Shown here one piece after another: positions 50,959 to 63,719 of a DNA stretch of 64,000 nt. The position numbers were made by a program, and so were the translations under genes. Origin of the DNA: Pseudoips prasinana (taxonomy: Eukaryota > Arthropoda > Insecta > Lepidoptera > Nolidae); assembly GCA_951640165.1 (NCBI GenBank), contig OX621241.1:12529001-12593000 (forward strand), read 5' to 3'. Positions within the stretch are counted from its first letter, which is position 1. Each line of letters begins with the position of its first letter. Below the pieces are notes generated by a model, which had not been told where the DNA came from, ran no database searches, and was given only the letters and a program-made list of their open reading frames with translations.

Positions 50959-51430
50959 AGTTACGTGTCCTGCCTACACCGAATATGCTGAGTAGCGGCG
51001 TGATGCAGTTTACTTCACACACTTATATTTCATCATACGCAAGTGTCGTAATTGCTGAGCTTGTACCTCGTGTCGCCGCCCCGTGTCGCCGCCTCGTGTA
51101 ACCTAGCACCTACTACATTATTGCTGACAGAAGATGTGCGCTTTACCTTTTTCCCACATTCGTTATAATGTAATTATTAATATGTATTTCACTTCGGTAC
51201 CACCATCGTCCGAGTCTAGACGCTAAGTTCAAATTGTAATATTCAATTTTTATATTAATTAAAGTATAAGTATCTGTCCCAACTTAGTTTTTGGTCCAGC
51301 TATTTGTAAGTGAATATTTATGCGATAATATGTAATGTTACCTGTATTTTCAATGCCACTATTGTATTTTACATGATGTTTTGTTGCATCTGGGTTTTTT
51401 TTAAACCCTCTGGCTGTCGTATTCGTATGT
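50959..51430 (+). repeat. 5' LTR (472 bp)
   Basis: Starts AGTTACGTGTCCTGCC and ends GTATTCGTATGT next to the PBS. It contains about 113 bp (near 51274-51387) absent from the 3' LTR. Confidence 0.92.
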
Positions 51431-51814
51431 GGCGCAGTGGGTCGTTCTTCGGGGCAGTTTCGCGGCGCGTAGACCTTCAGAAATCGTTGTTCTGCTGACT
51501 CCGTATAGTCGCTGCCTGCATTCTCCAGTGCTTCACCGAAGAGTCGAATCTTAAGAAGACTACACCGGCCGAGGGCGTATTAAATAATCAATACAACAAG
51601 AAGACCAGATATGCAGATTTTTATGTAAGTACTTTGAAAGTTTTTCTAAGTGTTGCTTCCTTGTCCCTCCTTCAAAATTTTCCATCCACGGAGAACCGGA
51701 GAGACACCTGTCTCAGATCGACAGGGCCGTAGAAATAGGTATTTAGACGAGTCTAGAAAATTGGACTCTAGTGACTTAGAATTAGATACTTTATTTTATA
51801 GTGACTTAGAAATT

Positions 51815-53058
51815 ATGTCTTTTAGCATAGACGAAATATATAGGGCCGTGAGGGCAGTGCCGGAATTTGATGGCAACCCAAACGTTTTGACTAGGTTTAT
51901 CGCAGTATGTAATACGTTAGTTGAGGCCTACGTAAAAGAAGACCCGAATTTTAGATTAACCAATATTTGTTTAATAAATTGCATTTTAAATAAAATTGTT
52001 GGCCCTGCAGCTGCGACAATTAATTCAAATGGTATTCCGTCCAGTTGGCTAGAAATACGTTCATTATTAATTAGCAATTTTGCCGATCAAAGGGATGAAG
52101 CCGCCCTGTACAATGACATTTCTATGTCATCCCAAGGAAATAGCACCCCGCAGGAATTTTATGACAGATGCCAAAACCTTTTCAGTATGGTAATGACGTA
52201 TGTTACCTTACATGATGAGTTAAATACCACTATCCTCGCAAAACGCGAGTTGTATAAAAAATTAACATTAAAAGCTTTTATTAGAGGTCTTAAAGAACCT
52301 TTAGGGTCCCGTATCAGATGCATGAGACCCGAATCAATGGAGAAGGCTTTGGAATTTGTCAACGATGAACAAAATGTAATGTACCTACAGCAGAGAAGTG
52401 AGCCGGTAGCCGATAGGCGCAACGCACATTTAGCGCATTACGCGCAACAGCCGAATTTTTCGAGATCTGCAGGTACTGTACATATTTCACCTTCCACTTA
52501 TTTAGGTCCGATGTGGCACATGCCTACACAAATGCAGATGCCATCACAGCCCCCGCAACCCCCCAATGGAAACCCGCGTTTAAATTTAACCACCCACCAG
52601 GGCAGCCGCAATCGCGAGCCCCTATGTATAATCGTACTCAACAAATATTTCGCGCACCTCCACCAAATTACAACCCCCGTAGTAACGTCTTCAAGCTACC
52701 CCAAAGAGTTGAACAACCTCATTCATCTGGGCCCAAGCCGATGAGTGGTGTCAGCCATTTTATTCAAAAAACCCTTCCACCAACCATTAGAGGACATGAT
52801 TGGCAGAAATCTGGCAATCCGCCACCCACAAATTATTTAAAATCCCAACAACTTAATTTCAACATGACCGCCGACCCTAATAACGACTTATTATACCATC
52901 CCGACTACTATGACGAGAACGGTGTCGAGTATCTTTCTTGCGACGATAACAATTATATGGACAATTATAACCAATACAGTCAGGACGACAGACAGTACGA
53001 TATGACATATGACGACTCGGATTTTCACAAGGCTTTGACGAGAACCGAACCAGAATAG
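51815..53058 (+). pseudogene. gag, one internal frameshift
   Basis: ATG at 51815 (M-S-F-S-I-D-E-I-Y) opens a Gag with V-P-E-F-D-G-N-P-N near the N-terminus, as in gypsy-group Gag, and a capsid-like helical region to about 52440. A Pro/Gln/Asn-rich C-terminus continues in the +2 frame after a shift near 52575 next to C-runs. The C-terminal part has Y/D/N-rich low complexity and no CCHC knuckle. Stop at 53056-53058. Confidence 0.8.
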
Positions 53059-53611
53059 AATTAAATTTACAAACTAAACGGGAACTTCGTTATATACAGA
53101 TAGCGGACCCCCCACTCAAATTACTGGTAGATACCGGGGCAAACCAGTCTTTTATAAGCCCCGAGGCTGTCGAAAATTTTTTTTCACACATTACCCCTTA
53201 AATGTTGACCCCTTTGAGGTAACCAGTTCTCGTTCAACTACTGTACATGATTTTTCTATAACGTTGCCTAATTTCTCCGAATTTAACGAACAAAAATTAA
53301 TTAAGTTATTCGTCTATAGATTCCATAATCATTTCGATGGACTTTTAGGGTTAGATATTTTAAACAACTGCCAAATAGATTTAAAACATAACTTTTTAAT
53401 CACAGAAAATACAAGTATACCTATGTTACTGTATAAGTGTAGAACTTTAAATTCTCAGGAAATAATTCCTGCCCATTCTAGTAGATTGGTAAAAGTACCG
53501 ATGTATAACTATGACGGTGACGTATACGTGAACGAGCAGATCATGAGTCATTGCATTGTTCATGAATGCATTACTACTGTTACCGATGAAATAGGTATCT
53601 TAGAGTTATAA
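53055..53611 (+). pseudogene. Aspartic protease region of pol, frameshifted
   Basis: The frame overlapping the gag stop (-1 relative to gag end) encodes L-K-L-L-V-D-T-G-A-N-Q-S-F-I, the retropepsin active site. It is lost at a T-run near 53170-53177 and continues in another frame with G-L-L-G-L-D-I-L (flap/C-terminal motif) to an in-frame TAA at 53609-53611. Confidence 0.82.
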
Positions 53612-54664
53612 AACCCAACGAACCGCGATATAATTATATCATGTGAACATTTTAATTACCCTTTGCAAGCATATTCGTTTAATACTGAATGTGCGAGTAC
53701 TGAATTAGACCCCCAACGCGTAAATAGGGTATTATCGAAATTACGAACTGATCATTTAAACGCCGAGGAAAAAGCTAATTTGGAAAAGTTATGTAGTCGT
53801 TACGCCGACGTATTTTATTTAGATAACGAGCCCCTTAGTTTCACTAATAAAATAAAACATCGTATTAGGACAACCGACGAAATTCCTATTCACACCAAAA
53901 GTTATCGCTACCCTTACGTACATCGAGAGGAGGTAAAAGACCAAATTGCTAAAATGTTAGAACAAGGGATCATAAGACCCTCAGACTCCGCATGGAGCTC
54001 ACCCATATGGGTAGTTCCTAAGAAAATTGACGCGACCGGAAAACAAAAGTGGAGACTTGTGGTTGACTATCGTAAATTAAATGACAAGACTATTAGTGAC
54101 AAGTATCCTATCCCCAACATATCTGACGTTCTTGACAAGCTTGGTAGATGCCAATATTTTACAACGTTAGACCTTTCTTCAGGTTTTTATCAAATTCAGA
54201 CCCATCCAGAGGACATTTCTAAGACAGCATTTACTGTCGAGCACGGACATTTCGAGTTTTTGAGAATGCCCATGGGTTTAAAGAACAGCCCTTCAACGTT
54301 CCAGAGGGTGATGGACGAGGTACTCCGTGGCCTTCAAAATGAAATTTGTCTTGTGTACCTTGACGATATCATCGTTTTCAGTAGTTCTTTACAGGAAATG
54401 ATGATAAATCTAGAGAAAGTTTTTGATAGATTGCGTGATTCTAACTTTAAAATACAGATGGATAAGTCAGAATTTTTAAAGCTTGAGACACCATATTTAG
54501 GCCATATAATAAGTAGGGAAGGTATTAAACCTAACCCTGAAAAAATTTCAGCCATTCAAAAATACCCCATTCCTAAGACACCTAGGGAAATCAAACAATT
54601 TTTGGGACTACTAGGATATTACCGTAAATTCATACCAGACTTGCTCATATTACTAAACCTATGA
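53612..54664 (+). pseudogene. Reverse transcriptase region of pol
   Basis: Same frame as the protease end. Ty3-type RT motifs: P-Y-V-H-R-E-E-V, I-I-R-P-S-D-S-A-W-S-S-P, W-R-L-V-V-D-Y-R-K-L-N, Y-F-T-T-L-D-L-S-S-G-F-Y-Q-I, F-L-R-M-P-M-G-L-K-N-S-P, catalytic Y-L-D-D-I-I-V-F-S, and F-L-G-L-L-G-Y-Y-R-K-F-I. A one-base loss near 54646 shifts the frame just before the RNase H linker. Confidence 0.93.
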
Positions 54665-56637
54665 CTAAATGCCTGAAAAAATCGAAGAAAATTGTAATAG
54701 ACTCTGAATATATAAACTGCTTTGAAAAATGTAAGTCCCTACTGACTAATGACCCTATACTACAGTACCCAGACTTTTCTAAAGAATTCATACTGACTAC
54801 GGACGCTTCAAATGTAGCAATTGGAGCTATCCTCTCTCAAGGTCCGGTGGGATCAGATAAACCCATCTGTTATGCATCCAGAACTCTCAATGACAGCGAA
54901 GTAAATTATAGTACCATTGAGAAGGAGCTTTTAGCTATAGTATGGGCGACCAAATACTTTAGGCCATATCTTTTTGGTAAGTTTAAAATTATCACTGACC
55001 ACAAGCCGCTTCAGCGGATAATGAATTTAAAGGAACCTAACTCTAGATTGACCAGATGGCGCCTTAAACTTAGTGAATATGACTATTCAATAGTGTACAA
55101 AAAAGGGAAATCTTACACAAATGCCGACGCATTGTCCCGAATACAATTAAACAATGAGGAAACCGAATCGCTTATAGTTAACCCCACTGAGAAACCTCCA
55201 TCTCAATCAGGTTCTACGACAGTTACCGTCCATACTAGTGATGAAAACCCCATCCTAGAAATCCCCATAACAGACGAACCATTAAATAAGTTTCATAGAC
55301 AAATATGTTTCACGATAGTAGGTGACATTAAACGACGTCCGACCGCTACAAAACCCTTTGACATGCACACGCGTACCTTTATACAAGTTTCCGAATCTAA
55401 CTTAGAACATGACGTAGTAAATGCAATAAAAGAATACGTAAATCCAAAAGTAAAAACTGCTATTAAAATTACACCACCCTTAGGGATGTATTCAATTATT
55501 CCGATTATTCAAAATAATTTTAAAAGTTCATCTATGAACTTAGTTCTCACTAAAAACGAACTAGAAGATGTAAAAGAATACTTAAAACAGCAGGAAATAA
55601 TGAAACATTACCACGAAGGCAAAACCAATCATCGTGGCATAACTGAGTGCTATCTCGCTCTATCCCGTAGATATTTTTGGCCTAAAATGAAAGAGGAAAT
55701 CACTAAATATATTAATGAATGCACAATATGTGGGCAATCAAAGTATGACCGCAATCCAATTAGACCCCAATTTAAAGTAGTTCCACCCGCAACAAAACCC
55801 TTAGAAAGAGTGCATTTAGACCTTTTTACTGTACAAAACGAAAAATATTTAACATTTATGGATGTTTTTTCGAAATATGGGCAAGCGTACCATTTGAGAG
55901 ATGGTACGGCTGTCAGTATTTTACAAGCCCTATTGACTTACTGTACTCATCACGGACTCCCCATGACTATTATTACAGACAATGGTACGGAATTTACGAA
56001 CCAACTTTTTTCAGAATTCGTAAGACTGAATAAAATAATACATCACAGAACTTTAGCGCATTCACCGAACGATAACGGAATAATTGAACGGTTTCACCTT
56101 ACGTTGTTAGAGCATTTGCGAATTTTACAACTTGAGCGAAAAAATGAACCTATCATTAATCTAATGCCTTATGCATTACTAGCGTACAATAGTTCAATAC
56201 ATAGTTTTTCGAAATGTAGACCCCACGATATAATTCGAGGTCATTTTGACCCTCGTGACCCCCTAAGTTTAGATTTATCCGAGCACTTAATGCAACAATA
56301 TATTTTAAATCATCGTGAGCAAATGAAGACCGTATATAATTTAATAAATGAGTCTTCTTTGGAAAATCGCACTAATTTAATCAAAAACCGTAATAAGACC
56401 CGTGAACCAGAAGTTGAGTACCAACCCGATCAACAAGTATTTATTACCAACCCGTTGGCAAGCCGACAAAAGACCGCATCCCGGTATACGCATGATACCG
56501 TGCTAGCCGACTTACCGATACATATATACACGTCTAAAAAGAGAGGCCCCATTGCCAAAAATCGACTTAAACGTATCCCTAAATCATCAAAATTGTTACA
56601 GACTACTTCTGGTAACTTGGACCGTCCACCTGACTAA
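54661..56637 (+). pseudogene. RNase H and integrase region of pol
   Basis: 658 open codons. RNase H: T-T-D-A-S-N-V-A-I-G-A-I-L, T-I-E-K-E-L-L-A-I-V-W and T-D-H-K-P-L carry the catalytic D/E/D. Integrase: the zinc-binding region H-Y-H-E-G ... H-R-G ... C-T-I-C, then catalytic L-D-L-F, T-D-N-G-T-E-F and N-G-I-I-E-R-F-H (DDE order). The C-terminal tail has R-K/P-rich sequence. This segment alone is undamaged, but it is separated from the RT by the frameshift. Confidence 0.93.
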
Positions 56638-57540
56638 GGCACTAGAATAGCTCATATATAATAAAATATAAATTTATTTCAGTTTGTTAGGTTTAATTAA
56701 CTTTTAGCTATATAATACGTTAAAATGCTTACAGCAGATTTGCTTACAGCATTAATTAGGATATACATAGTTTAATTTTTTATTCGTGCATCAAGCACAT
56801 ATCATAGTATGTTAAGCTTTGATATTTTAAGAGGAATTGTCATTCATTTGAAAACTATATATATATATATATCAGATATTATGGACAGATTTGAGGGAAT
56901 ACCACAAAATCATAATACATAGTTATTTTTATTCAGATAATAGAATAGTTTTGTATTTAGAATTCCGGTCATTTCTCCATTTACTTTCCAATTGTATTGC
57001 CCCTCACAAATCCTTCCGAAATCTTATTCCCCATATCCCTATATAGCAACCGACGGAAAAACCTTCATGTACATGGAGGCTGAATGCCCGAAGTTTAATC
57101 AACATCATATCTGGGGAAGGAATCAGTAATCGTCCGAGAGAACAACGAGGCTACTTATAAAACGTTTTCAAATAGCGGGGATTTCGCCAAATTTTTATGT
57201 CAATCAATCTACAGTCATCCCGCATTTCAAGCTGAGCACCATCAAACCTGAAAAATCTACATAATATCGAAGACAAGATCTTACTTCAGCATCCAATACA
57301 TATAAAACCCGTAGAGCAGAAAGAAACACTATACCATACAACTATCCCTTTCTACGGAGTGTTATTCGGTGCAGCCGTACTCGTATTCGTCATCGCTGTT
57401 CGCCGCTACAGACAACGCACTAAATTAGTTGCTGTAGAATCTAAAACAGAAGAGATCACCTATGATACCCAAAGTATAACTTATCCAGAGAGGAATATTC
57501 CAGCAACTTTCTCGCTTAAAGTTCTCGAATAGTTGCTGTT
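56638..57540 (+). pseudogene. Envelope-gene remnant of the LTR element
   Basis: Pieces of open frame separated by stops and shifts. Near 57045-57130 there is a Cys-containing stretch (M-E-A-E-C-P-K-F). From about 57235 to the stop at 57530-57532 one frame contains P-F-Y-G-V-L-F-G-A-A-V-L-V-F-V-I-A-V followed by basic R-R-Y-R-Q-R. This is a transmembrane anchor with a short cytoplasmic tail, placed exactly where errantivirus env ends before the PPT. Most of the ectodomain is missing. Described only; no functional product is expected. Confidence 0.65.
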
Positions 57541-57553
57541 CTGAGGGGGGAGG

Positions 57554-57915
57554 AGTTACGTGTCCTGCCTACACCGAATATGCTGAGTAGCGGCGTGATG
57601 CAGTTTACTTCACACACTTATATTTCATCATACGCAAGTGTCGTAATTGCTGAGCTTGTACCTCGTGTCGCCGCCCCGTGTCGCCGCCTCGTGTAACCTA
57701 GCACCTACTACATTATTGCTGACAGAAGATGTGCGCTTTACCTTTTTCCCACATTCGTTATAATGTAATTATTAATATGTATTTCACTTCGGTACCACCA
57801 TCGTCCGTGTCTAGACGCTAAGTTCAAATTGTAATATTCAATTTTTATATTACTTAAAGTATAAGTATAATCATCTGGGTTTTTTTTAAACCCTCTGGCT
57901 GGCGTATTCGTATGT
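57554..57915 (+). repeat. 3' LTR (362 bp)
   Basis: Identical start and end to the 5' LTR with about three substitutions. It lacks the 113-bp block, with AATC at the junction. Confidence 0.92.
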
Positions 57916-57919
57916 AGTG

Positions 57920-59149
57920 TTCTCGAAAAAAAATAAATAAATGTGTTAAAATATACAGACTAATATAACAGCGAAACCCAAATTAAAATTGCTTGAACTA
58001 TAAACAAATTTAAAACTGCCTCATTACTAGAAGTACAAGTGTTGTAAAAGTACGTATTTATGCAGGTACATACCATTTAGGTATTTATTTTTTATTCACA
58101 TTGTTACAGTTCTATGCTTACACAACACACATTAGGTAAAGCTACCTGTATCCGTATTGAGATAGGTAGGTAGGTACTTCTGCGATATTTTGGTAAGGTA
58201 GGAGGCAATTTGTTTTGTAGCCTCTTATAAAGCTCGTGTTCTCTTGGAATATAAGCACCAATTATTTTTACTTGTTATGCTTCAACGGAAAATCTTATTA
58301 TACTCAAGATTGTTATACGGAGTAACTGTGTTAAGCCTCTCTCTTCGTTTGTTGTTAATACCTTTGTAGGTGCCAATGGTGAAATATAGGGGTCCGTGGC
58401 TTAGGCCCCCAGTGGTCGAGGCACCTGTGGCCGACGCCCCCGATTCGATTATTTTAATTCAAAGCAATTTTTGATCAAATGTACTATCAGGCACAAAAAT
58501 ATTTTACAAAAATAATAAATTTCTAATGGTGGTATATGTATAGGTAATACATTAAATCATAATTATATATATATATGTCATAGCAATGCTTTTATATTGG
58601 ATGTATGTCTTGAAAAATGAAAGTCTTATTTATTTTTAATTATTTTTTATATATTGTTGTAGATTGGAATTTTGTCACTGTACTTTTCACTCGTAATTTT
58701 CCAATTTTCGTTTCATAAAATTTTTAATAAAGAATGGACTTCTTTCCTTATTTCTAGAACGCAACGCAAATCCAGCGTGCAACAATGTTTTGCCAACAAG
58801 TCTATATTTACATATTTTGTAAATATTTCGCACAAGCCCTTGCGAAGGATTTTCGCTTGTCATTATGAGATGAGTTTCGTATCGGTTACATATTGCAATA
58901 TTCAATAACTTGACTCAGGTGTGAAAGAGATATACTTAAAATCTATTCATACCTCCTTATTGTTTTAAATTTTGTAGACAAAAAGATGGACTTTTATTGT
59001 AGCCAATAACTGGTTTGGCTCAGTTAGCTAACGATTTGGTTCAAGTTGAAAGATAAAATTTCTAACATTTTATATGAAGTCTTTTTAATTTCTGGATGAT
59101 TGTACATAATAAATATGCTTTTAATGTAGAAAAAGGTGTGTAAGGATAA
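57920..59149. other. No gene seen
   Basis: AT-rich; (AT)n near 58566-58578. The 58672-58908 ORF pair has no motif. CCC/GGG-rich inverted-looking text at 58390-58445 was not resolved. Confidence 0.4.
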
Positions 59150-61327
59150 GGTTAAGTGGCGATCTATTTTCTGTGCAATTTGATAGAGACCTATTTTTAC
59201 ACATGTATAACAAACTCATCGGTAAACAAGCTACAACTTTCTATGTAGGTATACATAGGTTAGCTACAGCTTTAAGTACAATATTTGAAAATCCGATGCT
59301 CAGCCAAATGTTGTCGCACTTTAACGTGAATGATATATTGCTTAACAAGCAGTTTGGGTTTACAAGGGGCTGATGATGAAGGAGATGATGATGCCACTCA
59401 AGATGCAGGTTGCAGATTAATTAGGTCAATATTGGAGGCTTGGGAGGGGTCACAGGATACACTGGGAGTTTTCTGTGATCTCTCTAAGCCTTTCGATTGT
59501 GTTGATCACCGTACGGTCGATGTTGAACTGAAGTATTATGGAATATCAGGCACATCTCTTGATATTGTGATATCCTATTTAACGGGGCGAGAACAGATGG
59601 TTTCGATAGGCGGTGTCACTTCGGCACGTCATCCTGTGAAAATGGATGTACCCCAAGAATTTATGTTGGACCCATTTTTATTTCTAGTTTATATAAATGA
59701 TCTCCCTTATCTGGTAGAGAAAGTATCAGACATAGTTTTATTCGCTGGTGATACGTCGCTCATATTTAAAGTAAATAGGAAAAATAAAGATCATATTGAA
59801 CATAAAAAAATACTCAGCCTTATATCGGAATGGTTTTCGGCTAATAACCTCTTGTTAAATACAGGGAAAACTAAATGCATCATATTCTCATTGCCGAATG
59901 TAACTCAAATTGTACCAACAGTTGCACTTAACGCGGAAATATTAGATTTAGTCGTATCGAACGTATTTTTAAGATTGACACTTGATTCAAAATTGCAATG
60001 GGGTCCTCAGATTGAAAAGTTAGCAGGTAAATTAATTTCGAAAATAAGACAATTGTCAGATGAACAAACTGCTAGAATAGTGTATTTTGCGTACTGTCAT
60101 AGCATTATGTCGTATGGCATTCTTCTGTGGGGTTCGGCAGCTGACATAGGACTTATTTTTGTATTGCAGAAAAGAGCAGTCAGAGCCATCAGCCATTTAT
60201 GGTTTAGGCAGTCACGGTTCTTTTACGAACTTTGTTTAAAAAAAAATACTTACTGTGCCATCGGCATATATATATATCAGAACATAATGTTTGTTAGAAA
60301 AAATATTGATAAATATAAAAAAGTGAACTCCATAATATAAATACTAGGAATAAAAAAACCTACCAATGCCAGGCTGTATGTATTAGGTTGTATAACAAGC
60401 TTCCTACTCAAATTACTGATTTGCCTGACACAAGTTTTAAGACACATATTAAACGTGTACTTATTATGGCTAGGGGTTATTACACCACTAAAGAGTACAT
60501 CTATGACAAAGACGTCTGGCTCTCACTTCCTTCCTGCACATTGCCCGCTAGAGATCTTGTAGCCATATAGACATGACTGATCTGCTGAGTTACGTGATAG
60601 TTCACGTAATAGGATTGCTATCATATACTTAATTTTAAATTATTGACTCTGTCTCAAAATGAATAAATATAATCTAAAATAATAAGTATCCAGACAACCG
60701 ATCGAGCAGATATTGTGTTTGCTTGTTGTGTTAAATAATTACTTTAAGTGGACCAAATCCCGAATTCATGCCCTCTTGAGTATGTTTCGCCGGACCGTCT
60801 GAACTGGGTCGTGTTGAAACCTGTAGTAGATGACCCCACTGAGTTTGTTTCGCTGGGTCTTCTCAGTTGGGGCGCATTGGATCCGGTGGTAGCATTAAAG
60901 CGCGACCGTCGTCGTTATAAACACAAGGTCCGCCATAATAATAATACCTTAATATAGACAGAACCATTCAGACAATATGTAGTTAAAATATTAGACTTAA
61001 ACTAGATAATTAAACTTAAACATTATCTCTTGACAATAACTTGATACGAGCTAGCTATATATCATTGCTATTATAAAATAAATTTTATAAATGTTTTCAT
61101 ACAATCAATACAATGTGTACCTAAATATCTATGTTACTAGAAATAATAATGTATACAACTATATTACTACAAACATGTTCTGACTACCTAATTACAAGCG
61201 CTTTTTTAAAGTCTACGTGAATAAAAACCTTTATTATTTATCTTACTACAAACACGTTCAGACTATTTACAAGCGCTTTTTTTAAGTCTACGTGAATAAA
61301 AACCTTTTTATTTATTTATTTATTTAT
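59150..61327 (+). mobile_element. Degraded LINE (RT plus long 3' UTR, duplicated 3' end)
   Basis: RT in three open segments followed by a 3' UTR shared with copies at 14786, 31790 and 41084. The last about 95 bp (TACAAACACGTTCAGACTAT ... ATTTATTTATTT) repeat the preceding 3' end (61150-61235), so there are two tails in tandem. Confidence 0.85.
59173..60570 (+). pseudogene. LINE reverse transcriptase, decayed catalytic box
   Basis: Segments 59173-59373 (L-N-K-Q-F-G-F-T-R-G), 59330-60340 and 60388-60570 (Y-N-K-L-P-T-Q-I-T-D-L-P) cover RT palm to C-terminus with frame changes. Family positions are mutated: L-S-K-P-F-D for L-S-K-A-F-D, V-P-Q-E-F-M-L-D-P for V-P-Q-G-S-x-L-G-P, and F-A-G-D for catalytic F-A-D-D. 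The endonuclease domain is missing. Related in style to the 17089-19980 RT but a different family. Confidence 0.85.
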
Positions 61328-62640
61328 AGCAGATGTTCAAAAAATGAAGAGAAATACAGAGAAGTCAGTAGTAGATAGTTATCATCATATCACCAAAGAT
61401 CTGGAGCTTCCTGCCATCGTCGTTTATCACTAGGCAACCTTCCGCATGTGCTCAAGATATTTCATTCATAAGCAATAGCGAAAAACGGAGTCACGATTCA
61501 CAGCAATAACGTAAGATCCATAAACATTATTATTCTTTACTGTACACAAAAATAATACAGTGTAAATAAGTATACTTACAAAAATAATGTATAGGTAAAG
61601 GCGAATTTAACCCAATGATGAGTTGTCTTCCGAGAGTGTGTTTTACATCATACTTATTGTTTATTCATTAAGTTATCGATCGAATGTGTTCTTACTCATT
61701 ATGTTTGATCAGATTAGAAGGAAAAATAACGAACTAAAAATGATTTATTCATTACCAGGACGAAAATAACAAACCAAATGATTCAATAACAGAAAAGTAG
61801 ATACGTACATATTGAAAAGCTTATAGGTAATATAAATAGTCCGTTCTTAATGAAAAGACATCTATCTCAGCATTGCCCGTCGCAATATTCCGACAACGCT
61901 GATATTCTGATAGCGCCCTACATTCAAGAAAGTAAGCGTTCCATTAGTGCCCTTTTTGCCATTTAGATTATTGGATTCTAATATGGGCTTCACATTGTAG
62001 TTCAATATTAAGCGCCGCGAAACAGAACACCAAATGAAAAGTTACGCTGATTACAACTATTGTTCTGAAACACTAGGCGGGCTAGTGCCTTTAGTATACC
62101 GACGGATACCATAAAATATCCAAAATGTAGGGAAAATTACAAATATTTCACACCTGTGTATAATTTATACGCCATTGAGTCACGCGTTTTCCATGTGCCA
62201 GAAGTAATCCAGATTAATGAAAATCACTACGCTGGGTCGCTGCTTTTTAGAAAAAAATCCTGCCAAACTATTTAAATTATTTATAATAAATCCTATAGAA
62301 CAAGTTTAGGCCCTAATAAACAGTACTAACGGTAAGTTGCAGTCCCTTGGTTGGGCTACAATTTACTAATCCCGGTGGGGTGGCGGTAAACGATTTCATA
62401 GTTAACCAGTAGACGAAGCCAAGTACAGATTCAAATGAACTATGCAACAAGTAGAGCCACGTGACCTTTTACTGCGAAATTGTCAGTTGACCTTTAAATG
62501 TAGCTGATGCTGGCTTATAAGTAATAACTCATATTTATTGTCGTGGGTGGACTGTAAAGCATATAATGGCAGTTTCATTGCGGTAATGCAGGAACGTAAG
62601 TATTTTTTTATAGTTCAAAGGTATACCATACAAATAATAA
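61328..62640. other. No gene seen
   Basis: AT-rich without recognised motifs or repeats. Confidence 0.4.
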
Positions 62641-62905
62641 TTACCTGGGTCATTATTTACACACGGCCATCTGATTCCAAACTAAGCAGAGCTTGTACTA
62701 TGGAAACCACATAACTGGTATACCACATATACTACTTTTTTGTATGTAAATACATACTTATATAGATAATTACACCCTGACTGACCCTGACAGGACAAAC
62801 AGACATGTTCGAACACATAAATACCTGACCTGGGTGGAAATGGAACCCACGACCTCCGTCGTGAAAAGCAAGCATTTGCCAAACACGCCAACCGTTTGAA
62901 GAACA
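62641..62905 (-). repeat. tRNA-derived SINE, family 1, best full copy
   Basis: On the minus strand GTTGGCGTGTTTGGCAAATG, GAGGTCGTGGGTTCCATTTC, ACATGTCTGTTTGTCCTG, TATAAGTATGTATTTACATA, AAGCTCTGCTTAGTTTGGAA and CGTGTGTAAATAATGACCC give the whole family order. Confidence 0.8.
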
Positions 62906-63719
62906 TATTTTTTCTCGAAAGTAGGTAGGAACTAATTAGGTATCACGTGTCGCCATTTTTACCCAATTTCTCGATCGCGATTAATTTGTAAAGTTTCCTC
63001 AGATTATTTTTGAGTTGCGTTATAACTGACGTTATAAGATTCTTGAGCTAATTCTAGTCCTAATATTTTTTACGCAGTTGAAACGCAGCGCTTATGCATA
63101 ATGTCTTGCATTTGGGAAGAAAAGCTATCACAAAAACTGTAACAGACGAGGAAAAATATTATCCAGTAAGTAGGTAATAGAGCAAACTAATGAATGAAGA
63201 CACGATCACGAAAAGTCGGTATAAGGAAAGGGAGTTTGCTGGAAAAAGATCTAAAAATGGCTTAACGTCGTTAACTGCTCGCGGAACCAACCGTCGCATG
63301 TCGCGCCGATGCGTCGTCACGAAGTGTTTACATAGTAAGTCTTAATGTGCTTAACTAATATAGATCCTATATAGACTTTCCAGTTCGTCTACAATGTACA
63401 AGGTACAAGCAATTTATGCTCCTGTTTGGTAACATAAATAGTGGACGAAACTAGTGATTAAATTCTCTATGGAACTGAACAACATGTAGAACATCAACTG
63501 TCATAAACCCCGCAGAAGTGTCACGTAGATTTGTAAATGATTGTTATCCTTTGCGGGGATCGAACCCGAAACATAAAGGCATGTTTTAAACATATATACT
63601 TACATCCAAACTATCCTTTATACTTTTAACCGTCAAATGAAAAACGCACGGTATTGAAAATAAAATTCAGAGAAAATGGGTACAAAAAATAAGGATTTCA
63701 ACACTTCTATGGGCCTATG
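62906..63719. other. No gene seen; B-box-like SINE piece near 63550-63580 (minus)
   Basis: Minus-strand GTTTCGGGTTCGATCCCCGC is a B-box arm. The rest is unassigned. Confidence 0.35.

Larger units (their letters stand above)
50955..57919 (+). mobile_element. Ty3/gypsy LTR retrotransposon, errantivirus-like, defective
   Basis: AGTG target duplications (50955-50958, 57916-57919) flank LTRs that start AGTTA, as in insect errantiviruses. PBS-like TGGCGCAGTGGG begins at 51430. Polypurine tract GAGGGGGGAGG is at 57543-57553. Order: gag, protease, RT, RNase H, integrase, env remnant. The shared LTR sequence differs at only about three sites, so insertion was recent, yet the ORFs carry several indels and a stop, and env is largely lost. 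Confidence 0.93.
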
